64,000 bases of DNA. It comes from Rubripirellula tenax (GTDB lineage Bacteria > Planctomycetota > Planctomycetia > Pirellulales > Pirellulaceae). The stretch is from assembly GCF_007860125.1 (NCBI RefSeq), contig NZ_SJPW01000001.1, positions 372,001 through 436,000 of the forward strand, read 5' to 3'. Positions within the stretch are counted from its first letter, which is position 1. Every line of letters starts with the position of its first letter. Below are positions 43,221 through 51,575 of this stretch, piece after piece. Below the pieces are notes generated by a model that searched no databases, was not told the origin of the DNA, and was given only the letters and a program-made list of their open reading frames with translations. The translations under genes and the position numbers were made by a program.

Positions 43221-43892
43221 TCACTTCCCGTGGGTAGATCCCGGCCAAGCCCGCATAACGCGGGAAAAACGGCGAATCAGATCCGTTGACTTCGTCCCTT
43301 TGGGAGATTCGACGCCGCTGGCCGTATCGACACTCTGTGCGGAACTGGCACGAATTGCTTCCGACACATTGTCGGGCGTTAAACCACCCGCCAGCGTCCA
43401 GGAGGCCGACGGGCTTCGCGCCGCCCAAGAAGCGATCGACGGCCAATCGAGCGTCTTGCCGCTGCCTCCATGAGCGGCGCCGGCGTCGGCGTCAAACAGC
43501 ACGTGATAGCCAGCATCGATCCACGGTCGACAGGCAGCATCGATTTGGGTTACCGACAACGTCCCGGTGGGCAATTTGATCGCACGCAGCTTGCGACCCG
43601 AAACTCCGGCCGCGGACTCGATCGTCTCGTCACCATGCAACTGGACCGCGTCCAACCCGACGTTGGCGACGACTTCCGCGATCTTCAAAGGCGTTTCATT
43701 CACAAACACACCGATCCGAATCAGCCCCAACGATCGTGCGAGTTCCGACAACTCGCGCGTCGCCGCTTCGGCCGGATCGACGTAGCGAATGCTGGGCGGA
43801 AAGAAGTTCAATCCGATCGCATCAGCACCCGACTGACCGACGGCTTCGACGTCTGACTTCAGCCGAACGCCACAGATTTTGACTCGAAACAC
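43221..43892 (-). CDS. trpF: Phosphoribosylanthranilate isomerase
   Basis: A 223-aa TIM-barrel enzyme of tryptophan biosynthesis, from GTG 43892; the longer frame upstream has no family match. Motifs: VKICGVRLKSDVEA with the catalytic Cys, GADAIGLNFFPPSIRYV, GVFVNETPLKI, VQLHGDE, HVLFDADAGAAHGGSGKTLD with the catalytic Asp, and LAGGLTPDNVSEAI. No other trp gene is adjacent. Confidence 0.95.
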   Translation of the reverse strand: MFRVKICGVRLKSDVEAVGQSGADAIGLNFFPPSIRYVDPAEAATRELSELARSLGLIRIGVFVNETPLKIAEVVANVGLDAVQLHGDETIESAAGVSGRKLRAIKLPTGTLSVTQIDAACRPWIDAGYHVLFDADAGAAHGGSGKTLDWPSIASWAARSPSASWTLAGGLTPDNVSEAIRASSAQSVDTASGVESPKGTKSTDLIRRFSRVMRAWPGSTHGK

Positions 43893-43992
43893 GATTGCGG
43901 TCCTCGCGACCTGAAAAATTAGACTATTCCGAACCACCCGGGCATTCCGATATCTAGGCGTACAGGTAGATAACGTCACAGGAAAACCGAAG

Positions 43993-44778
43993 ATGGCCAA
44001 AAAGACTTCTTGGATGCCGCGACTCGACATCGCGTTCGTATTCACGACCGCATTCGTAATCGTGCTAGCAAACTTGCCAGCGCCGATTCCGCACCAAGTC
44101 GTCGAGGTCGAATCGCTCACCGATTCGGCACTGCCTCAACAGTACTCTCTTGCCGTCAACGACCCAAGGCTGCGGAAACTTTCCCGACACATCGAAAGGT
44201 ACGGCAAAACCAAGCCGAACCAGGCCGTGGGCAAAGCAAAATGGATGGCCGAAACAGCCGCCATCTACGCCGAACGGACCCAAGAAGATGTTGCCAAAGT
44301 GGCTGCCGCTTCGAAACGCACCACACCGATCATGATGGTTTCCTATGTGCCGTCCGGCGACGTGAAGCCCACGAAGACCGACTTGGTTCAATACTGGTCC
44401 GGGTTTAGCCAGAAAAGTGAGCAATCGATCGAGTCGATCCAACATAACTGGCAAGCTCGCATCGACTCGCTCGGCCCGCCCCCAGTGGCGTTGACGCGAA
44501 CCGTTCCCGGCGTCGTATCGGGCGCGACGCTTTACGTAGCCTCGATTCTGGCATTGTTTGCGACCGTTGTGATGACGGTTTGGCGATCGTCGTACCCGAC
44601 GCGGCGCCTCAACCATCCCGTGGGCTTGTCGGCTGGCGACGAAGAACCGCAATCCCATTCGGATCTCGCCATCGTTTTGCCCGCCGACTCGGTACGGCTG
44701 CATCAGCCGATGATGGTGCACTTGCGCCGCCTGACCTACGTCGCGATGCTGGCCTTGGCGATCACCAGCTTGGTCTAA
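43993..44778 (+). CDS. Membrane protein of unknown function
   Basis: A 261-aa protein. Helix 1 is at ~11-30 (LDIAFVFTTAFVIVLANLPA), then a ~140-residue hydrophilic, helix-rich region outside the membrane (LSRHIERYGKTKPNQ, WMAETAAIYAERTQED). Helix 2 is near 170-195 (GATLYVASILALFATVVMTV), and a final hydrophobic end is VAMLALAITSLV. No family recognised. Divergent from trpF. It may have its own weak terminator in the short AGGCTTCCAGCCT hairpin at about 44792-44804. Confidence 0.65.
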   Translation: MAKKTSWMPRLDIAFVFTTAFVIVLANLPAPIPHQVVEVESLTDSALPQQYSLAVNDPRLRKLSRHIERYGKTKPNQAVGKAKWMAETAAIYAERTQEDVAKVAAASKRTTPIMMVSYVPSGDVKPTKTDLVQYWSGFSQKSEQSIESIQHNWQARIDSLGPPPVALTRTVPGVVSGATLYVASILALFATVVMTVWRSSYPTRRLNHPVGLSAGDEEPQSHSDLAIVLPADSVRLHQPMMVHLRRLTYVAMLALAITSLV

Positions 44779-44850
44779 AAACCGTGGGATAGGCTTCCAG
44801 CCTGTCAAGCCGTCGGCGAAGGATCCGCCAAGCGCGAAGCTGTTCCCGTC

Positions 44851-45504
44851 TCAGTGATGAAGCAGACGCTTGCCGTCGGCTTGCGTGATTCGGCCAAAGA
44901 TGTCTCGCAGGATGACTTGTTCCAGCGATGCGTCGCGGCCCAGCGGGATCCAGCCCAACGTTTGCGGGCTGTCGTCGTAGCCGTCTTCTCGACGTACAAC
45001 GGTTCCATCGTGGCGAACCGCGGCCGTGGATTCGGTTGAGTATTGGCTGCGATCGGTGTCTTCCAAGTCCTTTTGGACGATGACTTCGATCGTGTAGGCG
45101 GCCCCGCGAGGACGAACGGTCACGGTGGCCCGACGACGGATCGATTGCAACGTACTTTGCAACCGTTCAAAGCCCGCCGTGCTGTCTTTTCGCCACGGTT
45201 CCAAAAGCGAAGCTCCGATCCGGTACGACGTTTCCAGGCTGCCATCCAGGATGATGCCGTCGGAGTTTTGGACGGGCTGCTCACGGACGATGCGAAAATA
45301 GTCGTCGACCGAGTCAATGACCTGTGACCAAACGAATGCGTCGTTCGCCGGCGGCAACTCTAACGGGTTGGGCACAAACGTGTCAGGAACATCGTTCTGC
45401 AACCGATACGCAAGCTGCCCACACCCTCCGGTGCAAGCGATCGTCATCAACGACAACATCATCGTGCGTCGCGAGATCGAACGGCGGAACTGATTTGGCA
45501 ACAT
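44851..45504 (-). CDS. Putative lipoprotein
   Basis: A 217-aa protein from ATG 45504. A signal peptide with basic start (MLPNQFRRSISRRTM) leads to a lipobox-like TGGC, so Cys is probably lipidated. The mature part has NPLELPPANDAFVWSQVIDSVDDYF, RRRATVTVRPRGAAYTIEV and a C-terminal GWIPLGRDASLEQVILRDIF. No named family recognised. It begins 22 bases after the parvulin gene on the same strand, so the two form an operon, perhaps in envelope-protein handling. Confidence 0.65.
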   Translation of the reverse strand: MLPNQFRRSISRRTMMLSLMTIACTGGCGQLAYRLQNDVPDTFVPNPLELPPANDAFVWSQVIDSVDDYFRIVREQPVQNSDGIILDGSLETSYRIGASLLEPWRKDSTAGFERLQSTLQSIRRRATVTVRPRGAAYTIEVIVQKDLEDTDRSQYSTESTAAVRHDGTVVRREDGYDDSPQTLGWIPLGRDASLEQVILRDIFGRITQADGKRLLHH

Positions 45505-45526
45505 GCGAATGGGTGTAGATCCAGGC

Positions 45527-46657
45527 TTACTGGAGGCGGGCGACTCTGATGGGCAGCGGCTGGGCTCCCGGAACATCGTCAGGAAAAATCGACCAGATAG
45601 CGATCCGGTGTTGCATCGATTCGAGAACATCCCGCTGTGACTTGCTGATCTTTTCCTCGCGAATTTTCCCGCGAATTTCGTCCTGTACTTCGCTAAGCGT
45701 CACCACACCGGCTTCTTCGCGATCCAGCACTCGAATGATGTGATAGCCATCGTCGTCCTCGATCACTTCGCTCATCGCGTTCGTCGGGATCGAGAAAATT
45801 TGGTCCTCCAGCTTCGTCGATGCCAACGAACCTTTGGTCGTCCAATCGTGCAGTCCGCCTTGGCTAGCGAACGGTTCTTGGCTCTTTTCGCGAGCCACGG
45901 CTTGCAAGTTGCCGCCAAAGTACGCTTCGCGGCCCATTTCCCAAATCGCTTGTTTGGCTTCTTCGCGGCTGGGATAGCGGTCGAACATCACCGACATTTG
46001 TTCCCACCGCGCACGCGTCGGCTTGTAGAACGCTTCTCGGTTGGTTTGGTAGTACTCGTTGATTTCGGCGATAGAGACCTTCGGTTCTCGATCGACTTTG
46101 CTGCGAATGTAGAGGTGCCCGAGCATCTGGTCGACGAACTCGCGTTGCCGCGACGCCAACGACGTGCCCTTCTCGCGAAGCAGACGGTCCAGTTCGGCGC
46201 GGTCTTCGGTTTTGTACTGTTTGGCGAGTTCGGGATACTCAGACTCGAAGAACATCATCCGGGCTTTGGAGGTCAGCGTCGCATCGGCTTCCGCTCGCTT
46301 GTCCGCCGCCTGAGTACCGACTTGGTCGATCAAGAAGGCTTCTCGCATCATTTTGTTTTGGATCGCCGACGCCAACAGCGGTCGCATCATGTTCACTTTC
46401 GCAGCCTTCACGTACTCTTCGGGGATCTCTTGCCCCGTCTTTTCGCTCACTTCCGCGATCTTTGCGTCGATCCGAGGCATCAAATCGCCAAGCAAGATCG
46501 GCGTCTGTCCCACAACCGCAATGATGGCCGCAGGGTCTTCGGGCAATTCCATGTTGGCGCCACCACCGGCACCCGGTGCTTGCGCACCAGTACCCTGGGC
46601 CGACACCGTGGATGCGACGGAAACGAATAGAACGAGCAAGAATTGACGCGGCGACAT
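45527..46657 (-). CDS. Exported parvulin-type peptidyl-prolyl isomerase (SurA/PpiC-like)
   Basis: A 376-aa protein from ATG 46657; a longer start at 46690 adds 11 residues before the signal peptide. The signal is PRQFLLVLFVSVASTVSA. A chaperone-like helical region carries AAIIAVVGQTPILLGDLMPR and VDQMLGHLYIRSKV. The parvulin domain shows ARWEQMSVMFDRYPSREEA, LQAVAREKS, GGLHDWTTKGSL and DDDGYHIIRVLDRE. It helps fold envelope proteins. First gene of a two-gene unit with a lipoprotein. Confidence 0.88.
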   Translation of the reverse strand: MSPRQFLLVLFVSVASTVSAQGTGAQAPGAGGGANMELPEDPAAIIAVVGQTPILLGDLMPRIDAKIAEVSEKTGQEIPEEYVKAAKVNMMRPLLASAIQNKMMREAFLIDQVGTQAADKRAEADATLTSKARMMFFESEYPELAKQYKTEDRAELDRLLREKGTSLASRQREFVDQMLGHLYIRSKVDREPKVSIAEINEYYQTNREAFYKPTRARWEQMSVMFDRYPSREEAKQAIWEMGREAYFGGNLQAVAREKSQEPFASQGGLHDWTTKGSLASTKLEDQIFSIPTNAMSEVIEDDDGYHIIRVLDREEAGVVTLSEVQDEIRGKIREEKISKSQRDVLESMQHRIAIWSIFPDDVPGAQPLPIRVARLQ

Positions 46658-46765
46658 TCCGTATCCTGCGATAAGGCGACGGGTAAACAACGAGATTGAA
46701 CTGGCTTTTAGGCCGACAACTGACTCAAAGGCAATAGAGAATTCAATGAAACGGCTAAGTCGTTC

Positions 46766-46833
46766 GGGTAACCCAACGTGGCCCTGCGACGGCGCCGCGG
46801 GTCCACGCGGGGTCTCAGCTTTCGGGGTTGCCC
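46766..46833. repeat. P1 palindrome, short copy
   Basis: GGGTAACCCAACGTGGCCC at the left, GGGTCCACGCGGGG in the middle, and GGGGTTGCCC at the right, with CCTGCGACGGCGCCGCGG between. The core is lost. It lies in the divergent gap between parvulin and lipoprotein genes. Confidence 0.7.
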
Positions 46834-46884
46834 GTTTTCAAGCTTTGCTTGACTTGGCTAGCGTTTTTTTCCTACCACCCGCGT

Positions 46885-47835
46885 ATGGTCCGTTCGCGAA
46901 TTCTCGTTGCTGCCGTTCTTCTGTTCACATCCGGTTGTCGGATGGGAGCCCAGGTCGTCGTTTGGCAGCCACCGCAGATGGAATCCGCCGTTGGAAAGCG
47001 AATCGCTGTTCCACCCATCGTTGGCCCGAACGAGATCACCGAACCGATTCGCGAGAAAATGCTGACACTAGCTCCGCGCGATGCCGGCCGCCAACTGGTT
47101 GCGGTCGCACCCGAAACGTTGAACGCATCCGAAAGCATCCGTTTGGTTTCCGGAACTGATGACGTCAACGATATCGCTCTGGCCTCCGTCGCTGAACAAG
47201 CAGACATCGACTACGTCATGAGGGGACGGATTCTGACGGCGCAAACGGGACAACAAGCGGGCGAGAGCCGAGCGTTTGACCCCAATGTGCCACTCGCCGT
47301 TTCATGGCGGCTGACGTCGGCAAGCGATCATCGCCTTGTCGGTGGCGCGCCGGTTGTCGTGGATTTGAAGTCCGCGATCGAAACGTACCCAGACTTGGCA
47401 TTGGTCGCTGACCCGAACGAAGCGTTGGCGACGGCGGCAGTGCGCGAAGCCTATCGGCTGATCGCTCCATCGTTCACGCTTCAAGACGTCGAACTTGCGG
47501 CCCCCTACGCCCTGCCGGGAAGCAAGGCGATTCGTCGCGGCAATGCGCTGGCAAAGTCGGGACGCTGGGGCGATGCCCAGGCGATCTGGGAAACCACGCT
47601 CGAGAAACACCCGACACAAACGGCCGCGATCCACAACTTGGCCATCGCCGCAGCGGCCGGGCAGGACTTTTCCAAAGCCAAGGCACTGATCCGGCGCGCG
47701 ATTCGGCGCCAGCCAACAGGTTTGTCCAAGCGATCGATGGCGTGGATCGAAACGATGCAGCGGCAATACCACAAGGCATTCGATCTGCCCGACCCGCCCG
47801 AAGGTTGGTTCATCACCAACGAAGACGGATCGTAA
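46885..47835 (+). CDS. Lipoprotein with C-terminal TPR-like repeats
   Basis: A 316-aa protein from ATG 46885. A short signal (RILVAAVLLFTSGC) ends at a lipobox Cys. The first ~200 residues look like a periplasmic alpha/beta domain (KRIAVPPIVGPNEITEPIRE, then DIDYVMRGRIL, LAVSWRLTSASDHRLVGG). The arrangement recalls CsgG/LpoB-type proteins, but I cannot confirm it. The end has TPR-like helices (AKSGRWGDAQAIWETTLEKH, then LAIAAAAGQDFSKAKALIRR). It is convergent with the GTPase operon and only 9 bases from its end. Confidence 0.65.
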   Translation: MVRSRILVAAVLLFTSGCRMGAQVVVWQPPQMESAVGKRIAVPPIVGPNEITEPIREKMLTLAPRDAGRQLVAVAPETLNASESIRLVSGTDDVNDIALASVAEQADIDYVMRGRILTAQTGQQAGESRAFDPNVPLAVSWRLTSASDHRLVGGAPVVVDLKSAIETYPDLALVADPNEALATAAVREAYRLIAPSFTLQDVELAAPYALPGSKAIRRGNALAKSGRWGDAQAIWETTLEKHPTQTAAIHNLAIAAAAGQDFSKAKALIRRAIRRQPTGLSKRSMAWIETMQRQYHKAFDLPDPPEGWFITNEDGS

Positions 47836-47844
47836 AAGGCCGCG

Positions 47845-48552
47845 TTACTTGGCGACCATGAAGAAGTAGATCAAGCCCGAAATCGCTGCCACCAACATAG
47901 CGACACCGCCCAAGACAGCCATAAAGATCAAGACTCGCAAAGGCGCCGCACCGTCGCCACCACGGTTGATGGAAAGCTCGGGCGTGAACTCGGCCGCCGA
48001 TGTGACTTCTTGTGCCGGCCCTAACCAAACCGGCGGTTCGGCGATCAGATGATTGGCATGAGCGGCGATGGAGTTCGCAGCCGGCGGCGCCAACAAACCT
48101 TCGCTGCGAGCATCGGCCATCGAACGCCACGATGCATTCAATCCCGGACGCAGCTGGTCTTTGTCAAACAACCGCCCCTCGTTGTACCAGCCGACGATGG
48201 TGACTTGGTCATAGGGTCCGGCGACGTTACTGCCCCGGGCGACATACCAAGGCTCGCGAGAAAACCGGCGCATTTCGATTTCGGGTTCGACAACAGACGT
48301 CGTCGCGCCAGCGATCTCGTGCGCGTCAAAGACCTGTCGCTGGCGTACCAAGTTCGCTTGACCGATTCTGGGAAACAACGAATCCACATCACCCGCCGAA
48401 AACCACACCAGCCCGTCTTCGGATAGTTCGTCGTGCCGCGCCAGCACAAAGTCGCGGACCATTTGCCCCAATCGATGTCCAGCGACGGCTGGTCGTTCGA
48501 CGCCCCGTGACCGAATTCGGTACATCGTGTCGTCATCAATTTGGAAACTCAT
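47845..48552 (-). CDS. GYF_2-domain membrane protein of the GTPase operon
   Basis: A 235-aa protein from ATG 48552. The ATGA at 48549-48552 overlaps the stop codon of the preceding gene. Residues ~101-148 form a GYF_2 (DUF4339) domain: PWYVARGSNVAGPYDQVTIV, then GWYNEGRLFDKDQLRPG. A C-terminal helix at ~207-231 (VLIFMAVLGGVAMLVAAISG) anchors it with the N-terminus in the cytoplasm. The first 90 residues have no known fold. The GYF domain shares its type with the GTPase at the other end of the operon, so they may bind a common partner. Confidence 0.75.
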   Translation of the reverse strand: MSFQIDDDTMYRIRSRGVERPAVAGHRLGQMVRDFVLARHDELSEDGLVWFSAGDVDSLFPRIGQANLVRQRQVFDAHEIAGATTSVVEPEIEMRRFSREPWYVARGSNVAGPYDQVTIVGWYNEGRLFDKDQLRPGLNASWRSMADARSEGLLAPPAANSIAAHANHLIAEPPVWLGPAQEVTSAAEFTPELSINRGGDGAAPLRVLIFMAVLGGVAMLVAAISGLIYFFMVAK

Positions 48553-51500
48553 CGCGTCTCGACTCCCGATTCCACCGCCAACCAAGCCGGTCGACCGACG
48601 CGAAACGCTGCGTCAGGAATGCTGTCGTTCAGAATCACCGTCCCCTCGCGGACCGAACCAATCGTCACCATTTCGCTCTCACTCGCATCTTCGGTGCGTG
48701 CACTTGTAGCGCGAGGCATTCGGACAAGCAGTTTCCCCGAGCGTCCTGATGAAGTGATTCGATCGGGCGATCGCACGATCCAACGTCCCGACGCTTGGTC
48801 GATCCATCCGTAGGGAACATAGTTGATCGAGAAATCGAGCGAGGACTGCATCGCAGAGACCGTCGACGATGGGTTCGTCAAAGGCAACTGGGCGAGTTTT
48901 TCCAATGACGTGGCCGCGAAATCGCGAGTGGTGGTAGCTTCGGAATCCGCCGGAGCGATCCAATTGACTTCCCGGCTGATCGCCTCCTGTTCAATGATCT
49001 GCAAGTGATCGGCGAAAATCGTCGCCAGTCGCCAACTACCTTTTGCGCCAATTTGCAACAATCCAGTCGCCAAGTAATACCGCACGATCGGATCAACCGA
49101 CGTCGCTGCCATCACATCGCGATAGGCATTGCCGAAAACCGAATCCCAGCGATCCGGATTGTCGGGCAGCGTTTCCAATTGTCCGGTGATCGCGTGTGCG
49201 ATCGGGACGTGAGGCGCCCACATCGGTTTTTCGCCCGTCAGATAGGCTTCGCGATTGCTTGCGAAATCGGACGGCAACGCAATCTTCGACGCAGACACCG
49301 AATCAGCCCGTTCTCGGGTCAACGCCAAGTCCGTCAACGCATCGATCCGCAGCAGCCCGGTGCTGCTTTCCGACACGGAATCTGCCGCGGTCCCATTGGC
49401 GGCGACCTTGAAGTAATACCAGACCGCGTACTGATCCGATTGAGCCTTCAAGCGGATGGCCCCGATATTATTCATCTTGGCGGACTTGAGCTGTGCCAAC
49501 AAAATGTCCAGCGTCCGTCGGTTGCGCGCTACCATCGGCGTCGCCACTTCGGCGGCGGCCAAGAATTTTTGCGCCGCCGGCAGATCCGACAAACCTGCGT
49601 TCTTGATCGCGTATGCGGCCTTTTTGACTTCCGCAGCCGATTCGACGTTGGCATCCAACAATTGACCGAGCTTCCATTGGCTGGCGATTCGATTCCATTG
49701 ATCCAATCCCTCCCACAGCGACCGTTCTTCGTCGACAACCCTGGCCAGCGACAAGAACTTACCTGTCACAGCCGGGTCCATTCGGTCAGCCGCGTTGCCC
49801 AGAGCCGCCCATGCCTTCCAATCGCCGACCGAATCGGTGATTCGCTCGATCGATTTCTCGACCGTCGATCGTTGGGCGACTAAGTCACGCTGGTCGGCCA
49901 CTTGGTTGCTGGTGATCGACAACTCCGACACCAATTGCGACTCACTTCGAACCCAACGATCGGAGAGGGCCGTTTGCAGTTCGATGTTCCAGTCACGCAG
50001 TTTTCGGTTCGCATTGCTGTCGGGCGCGAACGATTTCAACTCGCCAAGAATGCGTGCGTTCATGGTGCGCGCCGCGGCGATCACGGCATCCAAGCGGTTC
50101 GTTCGCGACGTCGCTAAATCTTCCACCAACTTTGCGGCCACCGATTCTTCGTCCGCCGTCTTGGCCCGATCGGCGACGTCGCCGACTTGGGTCCTCAAAC
50201 GGTCGAACTCCGACACGTCATCGGACGTCGCGAACTGAGCTCGCAGGGATTCGACGTCCGACGTGAAGGCAGCCGCCCGCGTTCGCTCGACCAATTCCAA
50301 CTCGTCTAACCGTTGCCTCAGCGGCGCGAACCGATCGTCCGAAACCGGCGCGTTGCGGAGGATCTGGGCCAAGTCTTTGAGGTCTCCTTTTTTCAGCGCG
50401 TCTTCCGCCGCGTCGACCTGCAACTTCACCGCCGCTTCCGCCCGCAGACTGCGATAGATCATTGCCGCAACCGTTACCGTCACCAGCATCGCTGCCGCCG
50501 CGGCGCCCGAAATCAGCATCGCCCGCGTCCGTTTCGCCTTCGCGTCCGACTTGACTTTTTCGACGTAGACCGATCGCACGTCTTCGGGGACATCCGCCCC
50601 CGTTGCCGCAATCTTTTCCATCACCTCGCGGATCTCGCCGGCTTCGGATTGGTCGGACAAGTGGTTGACCTTCGACAGCGCTTGTTCCTGGGCTGCGGCA
50701 ACTTTCTGTTGTGCCAGATCGTTCTCGTGCCACTGAACCACCGACATCATCGGCCCCATCGCATCGCCGACCGAAGCGGCATCGACGTGCTTTTCGATTT
50801 CTCGAAACCGTCGCACCAGCGGCCCGATCCGCGTCGCATCGCCGCTGGCATAGGCGTCCTGCAAATGCTCGGCAATGACGACGGCTTCGGTCGTCGAATC
50901 GCGATTCTGCAGCTTTCCAATCGCACCGGTCACGGTATCGACCAACGACTTTGGGACCGGCATCACCCAGCGGGTACCCTGCAATTCCGACATCAATTGG
51001 TTCAAACATCGCAGGTCCGCCGCCCGGGTCGCCACACTGGCGCGTGCGACCAACTGCTCGATGCGGATCGCCTGGCATTCGCCCAGCGACTTGGTCCATT
51101 GCAAACTGGACGGGTCCGCAGCTGCTAACTGCGAAAGCGTTGCGATCCGTTGACGCAAGTTGGCACGGCCGATCGAGAGCGTGCGGTGACGACGCAGCAG
51201 GTGTTCGAGTTGATTCTCGGCGGTGTAGGCACCGTTAAGCAGCGATGCCAAATCGGTTCGAAGCGGCACGAAACGTGGCAATCCGAATTGACCGGTGTAA
51301 TGTTCCCAGTCTCGGATGATCGCCGAATCCAAACTTGCGATCTCATCCAGAACGTGAGGTGGCCCCTCGGCGATCTCGATCGCTTCAGCCCTTCGCCCGC
51401 CCGCGATCAATTGGTGTGCCTGAGTCAAACGTTCATTGACGCGGCGAATGGCGCTGGAGGCTTGCGTGTGCGCTGCCTCGACCTCGGCGCGGGTCGGCTC

Positions 51501-51575
51501 GGCCGTTTGCGTCAGCAAGGCTTCCAGATGCGAGAGCAACTGCAAAGAATTTGGTCCGTTTCGCATCGCACTCAC
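48549..51575 (-). CDS. Large single-pass protein with long helical regions, GTPase operon
   Basis: A 1008-aa protein from GTG 51575, whose GTGA overlaps the stop codon of the GAP1-like gene by 4 bases; ATG 51566 is possible. Residues 1-350 are helical and rich in Glu, Ala and Arg (RVNERLTQAHQLIAGGRRAE). One membrane helix follows at ~353-374 (AMLISGAAAAAMLVTVTVAAM), then ~400 residues of further helix, probably coiled coil, and a beta-rich C-terminal part. No family recognised. Size and layout suit a scaffold that spans the membrane beside the GTPase. Confidence 0.72.
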   Translation of the reverse strand: MSAMRNGPNSLQLLSHLEALLTQTAEPTRAEVEAAHTQASSAIRRVNERLTQAHQLIAGGRRAEAIEIAEGPPHVLDEIASLDSAIIRDWEHYTGQFGLPRFVPLRTDLASLLNGAYTAENQLEHLLRRHRTLSIGRANLRQRIATLSQLAAADPSSLQWTKSLGECQAIRIEQLVARASVATRAADLRCLNQLMSELQGTRWVMPVPKSLVDTVTGAIGKLQNRDSTTEAVVIAEHLQDAYASGDATRIGPLVRRFREIEKHVDAASVGDAMGPMMSVVQWHENDLAQQKVAAAQEQALSKVNHLSDQSEAGEIREVMEKIAATGADVPEDVRSVYVEKVKSDAKAKRTRAMLISGAAAAAMLVTVTVAAMIYRSLRAEAAVKLQVDAAEDALKKGDLKDLAQILRNAPVSDDRFAPLRQRLDELELVERTRAAAFTSDVESLRAQFATSDDVSEFDRLRTQVGDVADRAKTADEESVAAKLVEDLATSRTNRLDAVIAAARTMNARILGELKSFAPDSNANRKLRDWNIELQTALSDRWVRSESQLVSELSITSNQVADQRDLVAQRSTVEKSIERITDSVGDWKAWAALGNAADRMDPAVTGKFLSLARVVDEERSLWEGLDQWNRIASQWKLGQLLDANVESAAEVKKAAYAIKNAGLSDLPAAQKFLAAAEVATPMVARNRRTLDILLAQLKSAKMNNIGAIRLKAQSDQYAVWYYFKVAANGTAADSVSESSTGLLRIDALTDLALTRERADSVSASKIALPSDFASNREAYLTGEKPMWAPHVPIAHAITGQLETLPDNPDRWDSVFGNAYRDVMAATSVDPIVRYYLATGLLQIGAKGSWRLATIFADHLQIIEQEAISREVNWIAPADSEATTTRDFAATSLEKLAQLPLTNPSSTVSAMQSSLDFSINYVPYGWIDQASGRWIVRSPDRITSSGRSGKLLVRMPRATSARTEDASESEMVTIGSVREGTVILNDSIPDAAFRVGRPAWLAVESGVETR

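Noticed and set aside
44785-44812. AGGCTTCCAGCCT as a member of a repeat family
   Set aside because: A single short hairpin in this window. Too little to call a repeat, though it may end the upstream transcript.
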